64,000 nucleotides of DNA from Cognatundibacterium crateris (GTDB lineage Bacteria > Pseudomonadota > Gammaproteobacteria > Burkholderiales > Burkholderiaceae_D): positions 248,001 through 312,000 of the forward strand of contig NZ_JAABOS010000001.1 in assembly GCF_010078235.1 (NCBI RefSeq). The letters run 5' to 3'. Both the position numbers and the translations under genes were made by a program. Each line of letters begins with the position of its first letter. Position 1 is the first letter of the stretch. Positions 27,605 through 34,957 of this stretch are shown piece after piece. Below the pieces are notes generated by a model. It was given only the letters and a program-made list of their open reading frames with translations. It was not told where the DNA came from and made no database searches.

Positions 27605-27847
27605 TCACCATGGCAATGTAAGCAGTCCTAACGCTGCTACCTTGCCATCAGGCGGGTAGCGGATCTGCGCTCAGGCGCGCCTTCTCTCACCCACAATTTC
27701 AATTGATTTCACGTCGTCACGCTGGCCTCTCAAGGCTGCGTTCTTCAGCGTACGTGCAAATTTGTTTGGCTTCAGATACTTGATCTGAGGCAGGGGAGTA
27801 CGCATGTTTTTCTACATCCTTAGCTGTCACCTCTGTGGAGGTGCCAG
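27605..27847 (+). promoter_or_regulatory. Structured leader of the ABC transporter with a hairpin covering the ribosome-binding site
   Basis: The 640-bp gap before the ABC operon has no convincing gene. Its last 240 bp contain three stems. ATGGCAA...TTGCCAT (27610-27616 with 27642-27648) encloses AGCAG/CTGCT. CGCTG/CAGCG (27720-27724 with 27746-27750) encloses GCC/GGC. CACCTC/GAGGTG (27828-27833 with 27838-27843) has a TGTG loop and is extended by CTG/CAG. The last stem buries the GGAGGT ribosome-binding site and the first base of the GTG start, so translation should be off when it forms. A GGGGAGTA motif at 27793-27800 recalls manganese riboswitches, but the rest of that consensus is missing. 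I cannot assign a known family. Confidence 0.5.
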
Positions 27848-29577
27848 TGTTTAATCTGTTTTCACTACAATCCAAATCGGACAAGCTAATGCGTGGTCCG
27901 AATAAATGGGACTGGATTTTATTGCCGGTTTTTCTGGCATTGCTGGGCTTGCTGACCTTTGCTGCGCTGCAAATGAGCCGGCCATTTGCGGTCGGGGATG
28001 TGCTGCCGGTATCGCTCGATCCCTGGTATTTGCCGTATTACCTGCTGCGCACGATACTGCGCATGTTTACGGCGCTGGCATTTTCTCTGCTGTTCAGTCT
28101 GATTTTTGCCGCCATTGCGGCCAAATACCTGACTGCAGAAAAAGTCATGATACCGGCGCTGGATATCCTGCAATCTGTGCCCATCCTGGGTTTTCAGGCG
28201 ATTGCGATTGCGCCGTTCATCGCCTTTTTTCCGGGTAATTTGCTCGGTGTGGAATGCGCGGCGATTTTCGCGATCTTCACCTCGCAAGCCTGGAATATGG
28301 CATTCAGCCTGTATCAATCCATGCGCACTATACCGCCAGAGTTACAGGAAGCCGCCAGTGTATTCCGGCTCTCGCCCTGGCAGCGTTTCTGGCGTCTGGA
28401 TTTGCCATTCGCGATACCGGGTTTGTTATGGAATATGATGATGTCCATGTCCGGTGGCTGGTTCTTCCTGGTCGCAGCAGAAGCGATTTCTGTGGCCGGG
28501 CAAGACATACGCCTGCCCGGTATCGGTTCGTATATCGCAGTCGCGATTGATGCGCGCGATGGCACCGCCATCGTCTGGGCCATCCTGGCGATGATGACAG
28601 GCATCCTGGTCTACGATCAGTTATTTTTCCGGCCTTTGCTGGCCTGGGCCGATAAATTTCGCTTTGAAGAAAACCCAGGTGAAATTCCTCCCGATTCCTG
28701 GGTCTTACGCTGGATGCGTAACAGCCATTGGGTCAGGCGTCTGAGCCTGGCGATGTGGCGCCGACTGGCGGTGATGATAGGCTGGTTCCGCCTGCAGCCA
28801 GACACCGTGCCACGCCCTAAACGGCGCATCATGCAGTTGCCCTGGCTGGCCAGAGCCTTTGATATTGCGCTGGTATGCGCCATGCTGGTCGCAACGCTGC
28901 AATTACTACAGTTCATACATAGCGTGGTCGGTTGGCGCGAGGTCGCCCATGTGGTCGGCTTAGGTGCACTGACCTTGTTGCGTGTGATGCTGCTGATTGC
29001 CATCGCCTCGCTGTTCTGGGTGCCGGTCGCGATCTGGATAGGCTTACGGCCTAAGTATTCGCAAGGGGTGCAGGCAATTGCGCAATTTCTCGCCGCATTT
29101 CCGGTCAATCTGATGTTCCCGCTGGTGGTATTGGTGATGGTGAAGCTGGATTTGACACCGAATATCTGGCTCAGTCCGTTAATGGTATTTGGTACCCAGT
29201 GGTACATCCTGTTTAACGTGATTGCCGGTGCCGCCGCGATTCCAAATGAGTTAAGGCTGGCTGCGGATAATCTGGGCCTCAAAGGCTGGCTCAAGTGGAA
29301 ACGGGTGTATTTGCCCGCTGTATTCCCCAGCTATATCACCGGTGCGATTACGGCCAGCGGCGGCTCCTGGAATGCGAGTATTGTGGCTGAATACGTAACC
29401 TGGGGCGATACCACGCTGATGGCCGATGGGCTGGGCAGCTATATCAAGCAAATGACGGAAGCGGGCGACTTTCATCGTATTGCGCTCGGCATCGGTGTGA
29501 TGTGCGTATTTGTGATGCTGCTGAATCGTTTTTTCTGGCGCAAATTATACGTGCTGGCCGATCAGCATCTGCGCTGA
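27847..29577 (+). CDS. ABC transporter permease with two fused transmembrane domains
   Basis: A 576-residue inner-membrane protein in which two binding-protein-dependent permease domains (NitT/TauT type) are fused. The EAA-like loop of the first half is near PELQEAASVFRLSPWQRFWR and of the second near ELRLAADNLGLKGWLKWKRV; each is surrounded by five or six hydrophobic helices. I choose GTG at 27847, four bases after GGAGGT; an ATG at 27889 is an alternative. The ATPase follows 133 bp downstream. No substrate-binding protein is adjacent, so the substrate is not evident; anion or metal uptake are only guesses. Confidence 0.9.
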   Translation: MFNLFSLQSKSDKLMRGPNKWDWILLPVFLALLGLLTFAALQMSRPFAVGDVLPVSLDPWYLPYYLLRTILRMFTALAFSLLFSLIFAAIAAKYLTAEKVMIPALDILQSVPILGFQAIAIAPFIAFFPGNLLGVECAAIFAIFTSQAWNMAFSLYQSMRTIPPELQEAASVFRLSPWQRFWRLDLPFAIPGLLWNMMMSMSGGWFFLVAAEAISVAGQDIRLPGIGSYIAVAIDARDGTAIVWAILAMMTGILVYDQLFFRPLLAWADKFRFEENPGEIPPDSWVLRWMRNSHWVRRLSLAMWRRLAVMIGWFRLQPDTVPRPKRRIMQLPWLARAFDIALVCAMLVATLQLLQFIHSVVGWREVAHVVGLGALTLLRVMLLIAIASLFWVPVAIWIGLRPKYSQGVQAIAQFLAAFPVNLMFPLVVLVMVKLDLTPNIWLSPLMVFGTQWYILFNVIAGAAAIPNELRLAADNLGLKGWLKWKRVYLPAVFPSYITGAITASGGSWNASIVAEYVTWGDTTLMADGLGSYIKQMTEAGDFHRIALGIGVMCVFVMLLNRFFWRKLYVLADQHLR

Positions 29578-29710
29578 AGCACAGCTACAACAACGCACGG
29601 ACAAACCAAACTATCGCAAGCGGCATGGCCCGGCGATGATTACCGACGTACAAACAAACATACATACCGGCGGTGACTGCAAGAGGCAGGCACTGCACAA
29701 GGAGTAAGTC

Positions 29711-31009
29711 ATGATGCAAAAAAATTTACTGGATTTACAGCGTGTCGCAAAATCCTTCACTGCCTCAGACGGGCAGGCCAGGGTGATCCTGGATAAAGTC
29801 GATTTTCAGTTAAAAGAAGGCGAAATCGTCGCCTTGTTAGGGAAATCAGGTTCCGGCAAATCCACCTTATTGCGAATTATGGCAGGCCTGATCAGCGCTG
29901 ATCATGGCGAGGTCAAATACCGCGAACGTGAAATCAATCAGCCGGTATCCGGCATCGCAATGGTGTTTCAATCCTTCGCGTTATTCCCCTGGCTGACGGT
30001 ACAACAGAATGTGGAACTGGGTCTGGAGGCGCAGGGCGTACCGCAGGCTGAGCGCACCGTACGTGCCGATGCGGTGCTGGAGCTGATTGGCTTGTCCGGC
30101 TTTGGTGGTGCTTTGCCACGCGAACTTTCAGGCGGCATGAAGCAGCGCGTCGGCATTGCGCGTGCATTGGTCACCAATCCCGATATTTTGCTGATGGATG
30201 AAGCTTTCTCCGCACTCGATGTGCTGACCGGTGAGACCTTGCGCAACGATATGCTGGAATTGTGGGAACAGAAAAAAATCCCGACCAAGGGCATCCTGAT
30301 CGTCTCGCATAATATCGAAGAAGCCGTCATGATGGCCGACCGCATCGTATTGCTGACCAGCGATCCTGGCACCGTGCGTTGTGAAATACCGGTCGATTTA
30401 CCACGTCCGCGTGATCCGGATTCGCTGGAAGTCAGGGCACTGATCGATGAAGTCTACGGCCTGATGACCATGCGCGCGCAAGGCGACAGCCATCCTGAAT
30501 CAGCAGCGCGCCATCTCGGTTATCGCTTACCGGAAACCACCATCAGCCGCATCGAAGGCATCCTCGATATGCTGGCCGAAGCGCCTTTCCTGGGGCGTGC
30601 CGATTTGCCGGAACTGGCGGAAGAAGCTGAATTATCAGACGAGGATTTATTCCCGACTTACGAGGCACTGAGCATGCTGGGTCTGGCCAGTCTGGAAAAA
30701 GGCGACATATTGCTGACCGCATTGGGCCAGCAATATGTACATGCAGAGCAATCGCTGAAGCAGGACATCTTTGGCCAGCAATGCCTGACCCATGTACCGC
30801 TGGTCGCCCACATCCGGCGCGAACTGGAACGTGAGCCCAGCGGTAGTGTAGCTGAGCAGCCGGTACTGGATCTGCTGCAGGAATTCCTCAAAGAGAAAGA
30901 AGCCAAACGCGTACTCGAAGTCGCCGTCGAATGGGGCCGCTACGGCGAAGTCTATGAATACGACTACCACACTGGCCGCCTGACTTTGCCGGGCAGCGCA
31001 GAGGATTAA
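29711..31009 (+). CDS. ABC transporter ATPase with C-terminal AAA-associated domain
   Basis: A 432-residue ATPase partner of the preceding permease. Walker A is LLGKSGSGKST at about 42-52, the signature LSGGMKQRVGIARAL begins near 140 and Walker B ILLMDEAFSALD near 159. Residues about 285-430 are an extra domain of the AAA-associated type (PF09821-like), absent from ordinary NitT/TauT ATPases, which is likely a regulatory or sensor region. Two ATGs in a row (29711, 29714) follow AAGGAG. The pair forms a complete ABC core without a periplasmic binding protein. Confidence 0.92.
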   Translation: MMQKNLLDLQRVAKSFTASDGQARVILDKVDFQLKEGEIVALLGKSGSGKSTLLRIMAGLISADHGEVKYREREINQPVSGIAMVFQSFALFPWLTVQQNVELGLEAQGVPQAERTVRADAVLELIGLSGFGGALPRELSGGMKQRVGIARALVTNPDILLMDEAFSALDVLTGETLRNDMLELWEQKKIPTKGILIVSHNIEEAVMMADRIVLLTSDPGTVRCEIPVDLPRPRDPDSLEVRALIDEVYGLMTMRAQGDSHPESAARHLGYRLPETTISRIEGILDMLAEAPFLGRADLPELAEEAELSDEDLFPTYEALSMLGLASLEKGDILLTALGQQYVHAEQSLKQDIFGQQCLTHVPLVAHIRRELEREPSGSVAEQPVLDLLQEFLKEKEAKRVLEVAVEWGRYGEVYEYDYHTGRLTLPGSAED

Positions 31010-31053
31010 TTTCAATCAATAGCAGCGACAAGCCCGGCCTCAAACGACGTGGC

Positions 31054-31256
31054 AGGGCGCATCGCGATGCGCCGCATCTTCGCAACGCGAAGCGAGCCAT
31101 TCAGACATGGCTTATGGAATAGCCTTGCATATCGGCCTGATTCGCGCTTTATCGTTTGCTGAAAGAGCTCGTTTACGCTTACGATTAGGTAGCTTGTGAT
31201 TTGATTATTCTTGATTGCGATGAAAATTCCGTGCGGCGCATCGCGATGCGCCCTAC
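31054..31256 (+). mobile_element. Second non-autonomous REP element with a RAYT 3'-end relic
   Basis: Palindromes GGCGCATCGCGATGCGCC at 31056-31073 and 31235-31252, in inverted orientation by their flanks (CAGGG...GCCGCAT and GTGCGGC...CCCTAC). The about 140 bp between them align with the last 45 codons of the RAYT gene. Size, order and left junction match the element at 7380-7585. Confidence 0.8.
31091..31230 (+). pseudogene. RAYT transposase 3'-end relic (copy 2)
   Basis: Reads PFRHGLWNSLAYR, then a one-base deletion, then FIRLLKELVYAYD-stop-VACDLIILDCD. This aligns with PLKHGLVERVADW, FHRLVEVGVYPYDWAGG and DLNNLDYDD of the intact RAYT at 32012-32542. The in-frame TAG replaces the Trp codon. 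The left end, AGCGAGCCATTCAG, is nearly identical to the left end of copy 1 (AGCGATCCATTCAG on the minus strand at 7544-7531). Confidence 0.78.
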
Positions 31257-31273
31257 TTGTGGGGGCGACCTTA

Positions 31274-31945
31274 ATGAAAAATATTTATTTCGCACTATTG
31301 TTAATAGCTTTATCGATGGTTGATGCATTTGCGGAGCCTAAGTACCTACTCCCAGCCTATTCGATTGAGAAGAGCATCTCAATGAGTTTGTCTAATGCAA
31401 AGATAGTTGTGCTAGGTAGATTGGTTTTGCCATATAAAACAACAATTCCAGAGCGACTTGACGGTAATAGGGCTATTTTTGAAATGAGTTTTGAAATAGA
31501 TAAAGTCATTGCTGGAGAACAGTTTATTTCTGGAATTCGTATCCCTGTTAGTTGGGTTATCCCAATGCCCAATCCCGACAAGAAGGCTGATTTGAAAAAA
31601 AGTGATGCCGATTTGCGAAACGCGAAAGCAATGAGTTTTCAATTAGAGAAGATGTTAGACGCCAATATTATCGACAGAGATGAGTTTAAAAAACGAAGTA
31701 AAAAAAATGACGAAATTATTTTGTACTCTGACGCTTATCTGAAACAGTTTGTATTAATGCCAATTGGGATGCCGATTAGTGAACCATATAGATATCTAAA
31801 TGTTTTGGTTACGTTTGGAGACAGTTATATATTGATTTTACAAAACTCAAAAATATATGGCGGTTTGGGAATTGGTTTGATTGGGGAAGTTGACGTATAT
31901 CCCGCGAAAGACGAAAAAATAAAGAAAATTTTTCATTTGAAGTGA
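31274..31945 (+). CDS. Hypothetical exported protein, AT-rich orphan
   Basis: A 223-residue protein I do not recognise. Residues 1-20 are a signal peptide (ALSMVDAFAEPKY). The mature part is rich in Lys, Ile and Asp with alternating beta-type stretches, no cysteine and no catalytic motif I can name. I use the ATG at 31274; an in-frame extension upstream reads through a REP palindrome and is not credible. Composition is clearly more AT-rich than the surrounding genes. The gene sits between two REP-bounded units: one palindrome ends 21 bp before its start and the next begins 27 bp after its stop. It is probably horizontally acquired. Confidence 0.65.
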   Translation: MKNIYFALLLIALSMVDAFAEPKYLLPAYSIEKSISMSLSNAKIVVLGRLVLPYKTTIPERLDGNRAIFEMSFEIDKVIAGEQFISGIRIPVSWVIPMPNPDKKADLKKSDADLRNAKAMSFQLEKMLDANIIDRDEFKKRSKKNDEIILYSDAYLKQFVLMPIGMPISEPYRYLNVLVTFGDSYILILQNSKIYGGLGIGLIGEVDVYPAKDEKIKKIFHLK

Positions 31946-31970
31946 AAACGCGGTGATGCGTAATCTCCGT

Positions 31971-32569
31971 AGGGCGCATCGTGATGCGCCGCATGGAATG
32001 TGGTGAAGACTATGCCAAACTATCGACGCGTCTGGCATCCGGGCGGTACCTATTTTTTTACTGTCAACTTGCTTGAGCGAACCGGCAATGATTTGCTGAT
32101 CCGGCATATCGCAGAATTGCGTATATCGGTTCGCGTGGTGAAAGCGCGTTATCCATTCATCATTCATGCGTGGGTAGTGTTACCGGATCACCTGCATTGC
32201 GTGATTGAATTGCCTCAGGGTGACAGCTATTTTGCGACACGTTGGCGTTTGATCAAAGATGGATTTTCAAAAAGCATTCCTTTAACAGAAACCCGCTCCT
32301 CGGTTCGCTTACGTCGTGGTGAGCGCGGCATTTGGCAACGCCGGTATTGGGAACATCTGATACGTGATGAGCAGGATTTTGCGGCACATATGGATTATGT
32401 TCATATCAACCCACTCAAGCATGGCCTGGTTGAGAGAGTCGCAGATTGGCCTTATTCGACCTTTCATCGTTTGGTGGAAGTGGGCGTTTATCCTTACGAC
32501 TGGGCAGGCGGGGACTTGAACAATCTTGATTACGACGACTAAGCCATGCGGCGCATCACGATGCGCCCT
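31971..32569 (+). mobile_element. Intact REP-RAYT element (REPtron-like)
   Basis: A RAYT gene bounded by palindromes at 31973-31990 (GGCGCATCGTGATGCGCC) and 32550-32567 (GGCGCATCACGATGCGCC) in inverted orientation. The outer ends read TAGGG and CCCTA, the inner ends GCCGCATGG and CCATGCGGC, so the mirror symmetry extends about 27 bp on each side. This is the expected arrangement of a RAYT gene with its cognate REP pair and looks like the parental form of the two deleted copies. Confidence 0.85.
32012..32542 (+). CDS. REP-associated tyrosine transposase (RAYT, Y1/HUH family)
   Basis: A 176-residue HUH-type transposase of the IS200-related RAYT group. Visible motifs are the N-terminal MPNYRRVWHPGGTYFFTVNL, the HUH-region segment VLPDHLHCVIELP (the two metal-ligand His in HLH), and the C-terminal catalytic Tyr region MDYVHINPLKHGLV. 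These proteins nick REP hairpins and are thought to spread them; they are normally single-copy domesticated genes. I use the ATG at 32012 because MPNYRR is the family start. It appears complete, and the stop lies 7 bp before the downstream palindrome. Confidence 0.92.
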   Translation: MPNYRRVWHPGGTYFFTVNLLERTGNDLLIRHIAELRISVRVVKARYPFIIHAWVVLPDHLHCVIELPQGDSYFATRWRLIKDGFSKSIPLTETRSSVRLRRGERGIWQRRYWEHLIRDEQDFAAHMDYVHINPLKHGLVERVADWPYSTFHRLVEVGVYPYDWAGGDLNNLDYDD

Positions 32570-32617
32570 ACGATCCTAATGCTTCCAATTACAAAGCGGT
32601 AAGCCGCAATCCTGTTG

Positions 32618-32635
32618 GGCAGATCGTGATGCGCC
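32618..32635. repeat. Degenerate REP palindrome
   Basis: GGCAGATCGTGATGCGCC, a copy of the GGCGCATC-nn-GATGCGCC palindrome with changes in the left arm only. It is 50 bp beyond the right end of the RAYT element. Confidence 0.6.
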
Positions 32636-32848
32636 TTAGATTTTCGCGTTACGACTTTTATTTTTTATTTTTTTGAAAAAAATTGGTCTGGCGCTCGATA
32701 AATCCGGAACAAGAAAAATTTCGCAAAAAACCAGAAATACGGTTTGAGGCCAACTTAACGCATTCCAATAAAACCAAGAAAGTACAAATATACTAATCCA
32801 TGCCGATAAATAGATAAATAGCAATGCCTTTTTTAGGTTTTCGTTCAT
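32636..32848 (-). CDS. Small hypothetical membrane protein
   Basis: A possible 70-residue protein with two hydrophobic stretches (about 9-29 and 33-48) and a strongly basic C-terminus (FFKKIKNKSRNAK), as in small inner-membrane proteins with a cytoplasmic tail. No homologue is recognised. The start is ATG at 32848 with only a weak purine-rich upstream site. It lies in the AT-rich REP patch between two degenerate palindromes, and its stop abuts one of them, so it may be a remnant. Confidence 0.4.
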   Translation of the reverse strand: MNENLKKALLFIYLSAWISIFVLSWFYWNALSWPQTVFLVFCEIFLVPDLSSARPIFFKKIKNKSRNAKI

Positions 32849-32899
32849 TCGTTTCTCTTATCGCCGAGTCCATTTTATGAAGCTACAACTCTTTCGTAA

Positions 32900-32917
32900 G
32901 GCGCATCGCGACGCGTC
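32900..32917. repeat. Degenerate REP palindrome
   Basis: GGCGCATCGCGACGCGTC, with an intact left arm and altered right arm compared with the other copies. It separates the two small minus-strand membrane ORFs. Confidence 0.6.
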
Positions 32918-32938
32918 TTAACTATGCGGATTTAGCCC

Positions 32939-33241
32939 TTAATTCAGCCTGTCTGAGCGCTGTACAGCTGGCGGAATATCCTGCAACTGGGTGTTGCCAG
33001 GGGCGCCGGTGGCTTTAGGTGTTTGTTCTGATCTGCTCAGTATAAAAATCAGCGAAAAGCTCAATTTAAAAATCCGCTCAAATCCAAACCAGCAAAACAG
33101 ATAAATAATTTGTGTCGCCGAGAACAGCTCTGCGTCGTAGAGGGGGATGTGGGCGCGCGAAAACAGCAAATTGGTACACAACAGGGCGATTAAGGTGATG
33201 AGCACGCTAAACCAAAGTTTATTTTCTATCGCTGATTTCAT
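32939..33241 (-). CDS. Small hypothetical membrane protein
   Basis: A possible 100-residue protein. Two hydrophobic helices cover about residues 9-27 and 43-68, and a polar tail of about 30 residues follows. I recognise no family. It has an ATG start at 33241 but no clear ribosome-binding site. It lies at the edge of the REP-rich patch, divergent from the C-x10-C repeat gene. Confidence 0.45.
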   Translation of the reverse strand: MKSAIENKLWFSVLITLIALLCTNLLFSRAHIPLYDAELFSATQIIYLFCWFGFERIFKLSFSLIFILSRSEQTPKATGAPGNTQLQDIPPAVQRSDRLN

Positions 33242-33649
33242 ATGTGTGTCATGTCTGAAAATTGTTCAGGAAGCAGCCAGACAGCGCTGCTGCTTCAATG
33301 TGTGGTGTATTTTTGTATATTACCATTGGCAATAAAATTCGCCAAAAATTTTTCTGCCTATGTCTATGCCTATGCTTATGTGCCGTATCAAGCGACCGCG
33401 CTAAGGACATTTAAGGCTTAGGTCATCAACACCTTAAAGCCTTGCGCTGCAAGCACATTACGTCCTCTATGTGGGTCTGCGAACAGAGCTGAAGGCTGTT
33501 TCCGGTAGAAGATGATGCACCGGAATTTCCGGCGCAGCGATGCATGTCATCTTCAAGTGAGTCGGTACTTTGCGAGCTTGACCACGCATTGTTTGCGATC
33601 AGTCTGCACAACAATTGTTATTCAACGCAATTTACCTCCAGAGGAAAAA
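33242..33649 (+). other. 408-bp gap with a long imperfect hairpin before the C-x10-C protein gene
   Basis: No gene is supported here. GAAGATGATGCA (33508-33519) pairs with TGCA-TG-TCATCTTC (33541-33554), with a two-base bulge. Inside it CCGG (33520-33523) pairs with CCGG (33529-33532). The structure ends about 95 bp before the start at 33650 and may be an untranslated leader element or an operator. A ribosome-binding GAGGA is at 33641-33645. Confidence 0.45.
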
Positions 33650-34195
33650 ATGAAACCATTAATGACGACAGCGCTAGTCTGCCTGTTTGCTTGTACCGGT
33701 GCTGTATGGGCCGCGACACCAGAAGCAAAGACAGAATATAAGCAAAAAAAAGAAACAGCTGAGAGGGAATATCGTGAGGCTGCACAGAAGTGTGATGCCA
33801 TGAAAGATAATCCTAAAGATATCTGTATCGCTGAAGCGAAATCAGCCCGGATTCGCATGGTAGCGACGGCAAAAGCGGCCATGGAGAATACAGAAAAAGC
33901 CAGAGCCGCAAGCGCAAAAGAAATCGCTAATGCAGATTTTGCGGTAGCTAAAGCAATGTGCGGCAGCCAGGTTGGCAATGATAAAGATGTTTGTGTCAAG
34001 AAAGCTGATGCTGCCAGAATTGCAGCGATTGCTAATGCAAGCGCGGTAAAAAAAGTGAATGATGCCCGTTCTGAAGCTAGCAGCGATAAACAGGATGCTA
34101 ACTATGACGTCGCACTGGAAAAATGCAATGCCTTAGTCGGAACAGCTAAGGACATGTGTGTGTCTGCTGCTAAAACCAAATTCAAAAAGATGTAA
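33650..34195 (+). CDS. Exported helical protein with three C-x10-C repeats
   Basis: A 181-residue protein with a signal peptide (about 1-21, TGAVWAATPEA). The mature part is Ala/Lys/Glu-rich and predicted helical. It contains three repeats of about 55 residues, each with a Cys pair spaced C-x10-C: Cys48/Cys59 (KDIC), Cys104/Cys115 (KDVC) and Cys159/Cys170 (KDMC). Each pair is preceded by an Ala-rich helix (EAAQKC, AVAKAMC, VALEKC). The pairs could close helical hairpins by disulfides in the periplasm. I do not recognise a named family. The start at 33650 is fixed by GAGGA at 33641-33645. The stop overlaps the next gene by one base. Confidence 0.8.
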   Translation: MKPLMTTALVCLFACTGAVWAATPEAKTEYKQKKETAEREYREAAQKCDAMKDNPKDICIAEAKSARIRMVATAKAAMENTEKARAASAKEIANADFAVAKAMCGSQVGNDKDVCVKKADAARIAAIANASAVKKVNDARSEASSDKQDANYDVALEKCNALVGTAKDMCVSAAKTKFKKM

Positions 34196-34797
34196 TGCTG
34201 TCGCTGTCTGCAATTCGTTTTTTTTTGCAGGCAGCACTACGATCATCTGAGTTGACCATGTCTCTTTTTAGCTTTGAACACAGTAAGCGCGCGATGATGG
34301 CGGATTTTGTTTTTTACGGCTTCAGCATTGCTACGCTGCTGCTGTTTTTATGCCTGCACTGCGCTGCAAAGGATGGGCTGAGCGCAGGCATCTTCGTTTT
34401 TGCAGGCTGCTTAAGTGCCAATGTGATGGAGTATTGCCTGCATCGCTTTGTTTTACACCAGCTGACGCCTTTTCGCGATTGGCATCTGCGCCATCATGCA
34501 CAGCCCAAAGCATTGATGGGTACACCGACTATCGCCAGTGCCGCATTGATTTTTCTGTTGGTCGCACTGCCTGCTTATCTTTGCTTAGCGCTATATCAGG
34601 CACTGGCCTTAACACTGGGCACGGTGCTGGGCTATTTTTTATACAGCCTGACACATCATGCAGTTCACCAGTGGCATGGTGAAAACCGTTGGCTACGCAC
34701 CAGGAAAAGCTGGCACGCGCTGCATCACCATGTGAATCCGGCGCGGCACTTTGGGGTCAGCAGCGTAATTTGGGATTATATGTTTGGAACTGCATAG
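34195..34797 (+). CDS. Fatty acid hydroxylase/sterol desaturase-superfamily membrane protein
   Basis: A roughly 180-200-residue integral membrane protein with the histidine clusters of the di-iron hydroxylase superfamily: EYCLHRFVLH, HLRHHAQ, SLTHHAVHQWHGE and WHALHHHVNPARHFGV. Hydrophobic helices lie between them. These enzymes hydroxylate or desaturate lipids or carotenoids; the substrate is not evident. The start is uncertain: ATG at 34195 overlaps the preceding stop (TAATG, likely coupling), while ATG at 34258 (MSLFSFEHS) also fits. It is compact, closer to bacterial carotenoid or fatty acid hydroxylases than to larger sterol desaturases. Confidence 0.82.
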   Translation: MLSLSAIRFFLQAALRSSELTMSLFSFEHSKRAMMADFVFYGFSIATLLLFLCLHCAAKDGLSAGIFVFAGCLSANVMEYCLHRFVLHQLTPFRDWHLRHHAQPKALMGTPTIASAALIFLLVALPAYLCLALYQALALTLGTVLGYFLYSLTHHAVHQWHGENRWLRTRKSWHALHHHVNPARHFGVSSVIWDYMFGTA

Positions 34798-34957
34798 GGC
34801 TTTCCCTCAACTATCAGGGAATAGCTTCACATTATGCGAGTCTTACCTGGTGATACGGTGAGCGGGCTACTGCTTCTTGTCTTTCAACCGTTTTACGTGT
34901 TGGTGTAGCCGTTGATCCGGCATCCACCAACGCAACACTAAATAGCAAAGCTGATAT

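Noticed and set aside
27238-27631. Two plus-strand open frames in the gap before the ABC operon
   Set aside because: They cross the short palindromic repeat and the structured leader, show no coding-like composition and have no ribosome-binding site.
27787-27847. Manganese riboswitch (yybP-ykoY)
   Set aside because: GGGGAGTA is present but the conserved second half, including the GCAAG-type loop, is not. I keep only the general claim of a structured leader.
28617-29294. 225-codon open frame antisense to the ABC permease
   Set aside because: The permease on the plus strand is certain, with clear membrane helices; the antisense product has none of the features of a real protein.
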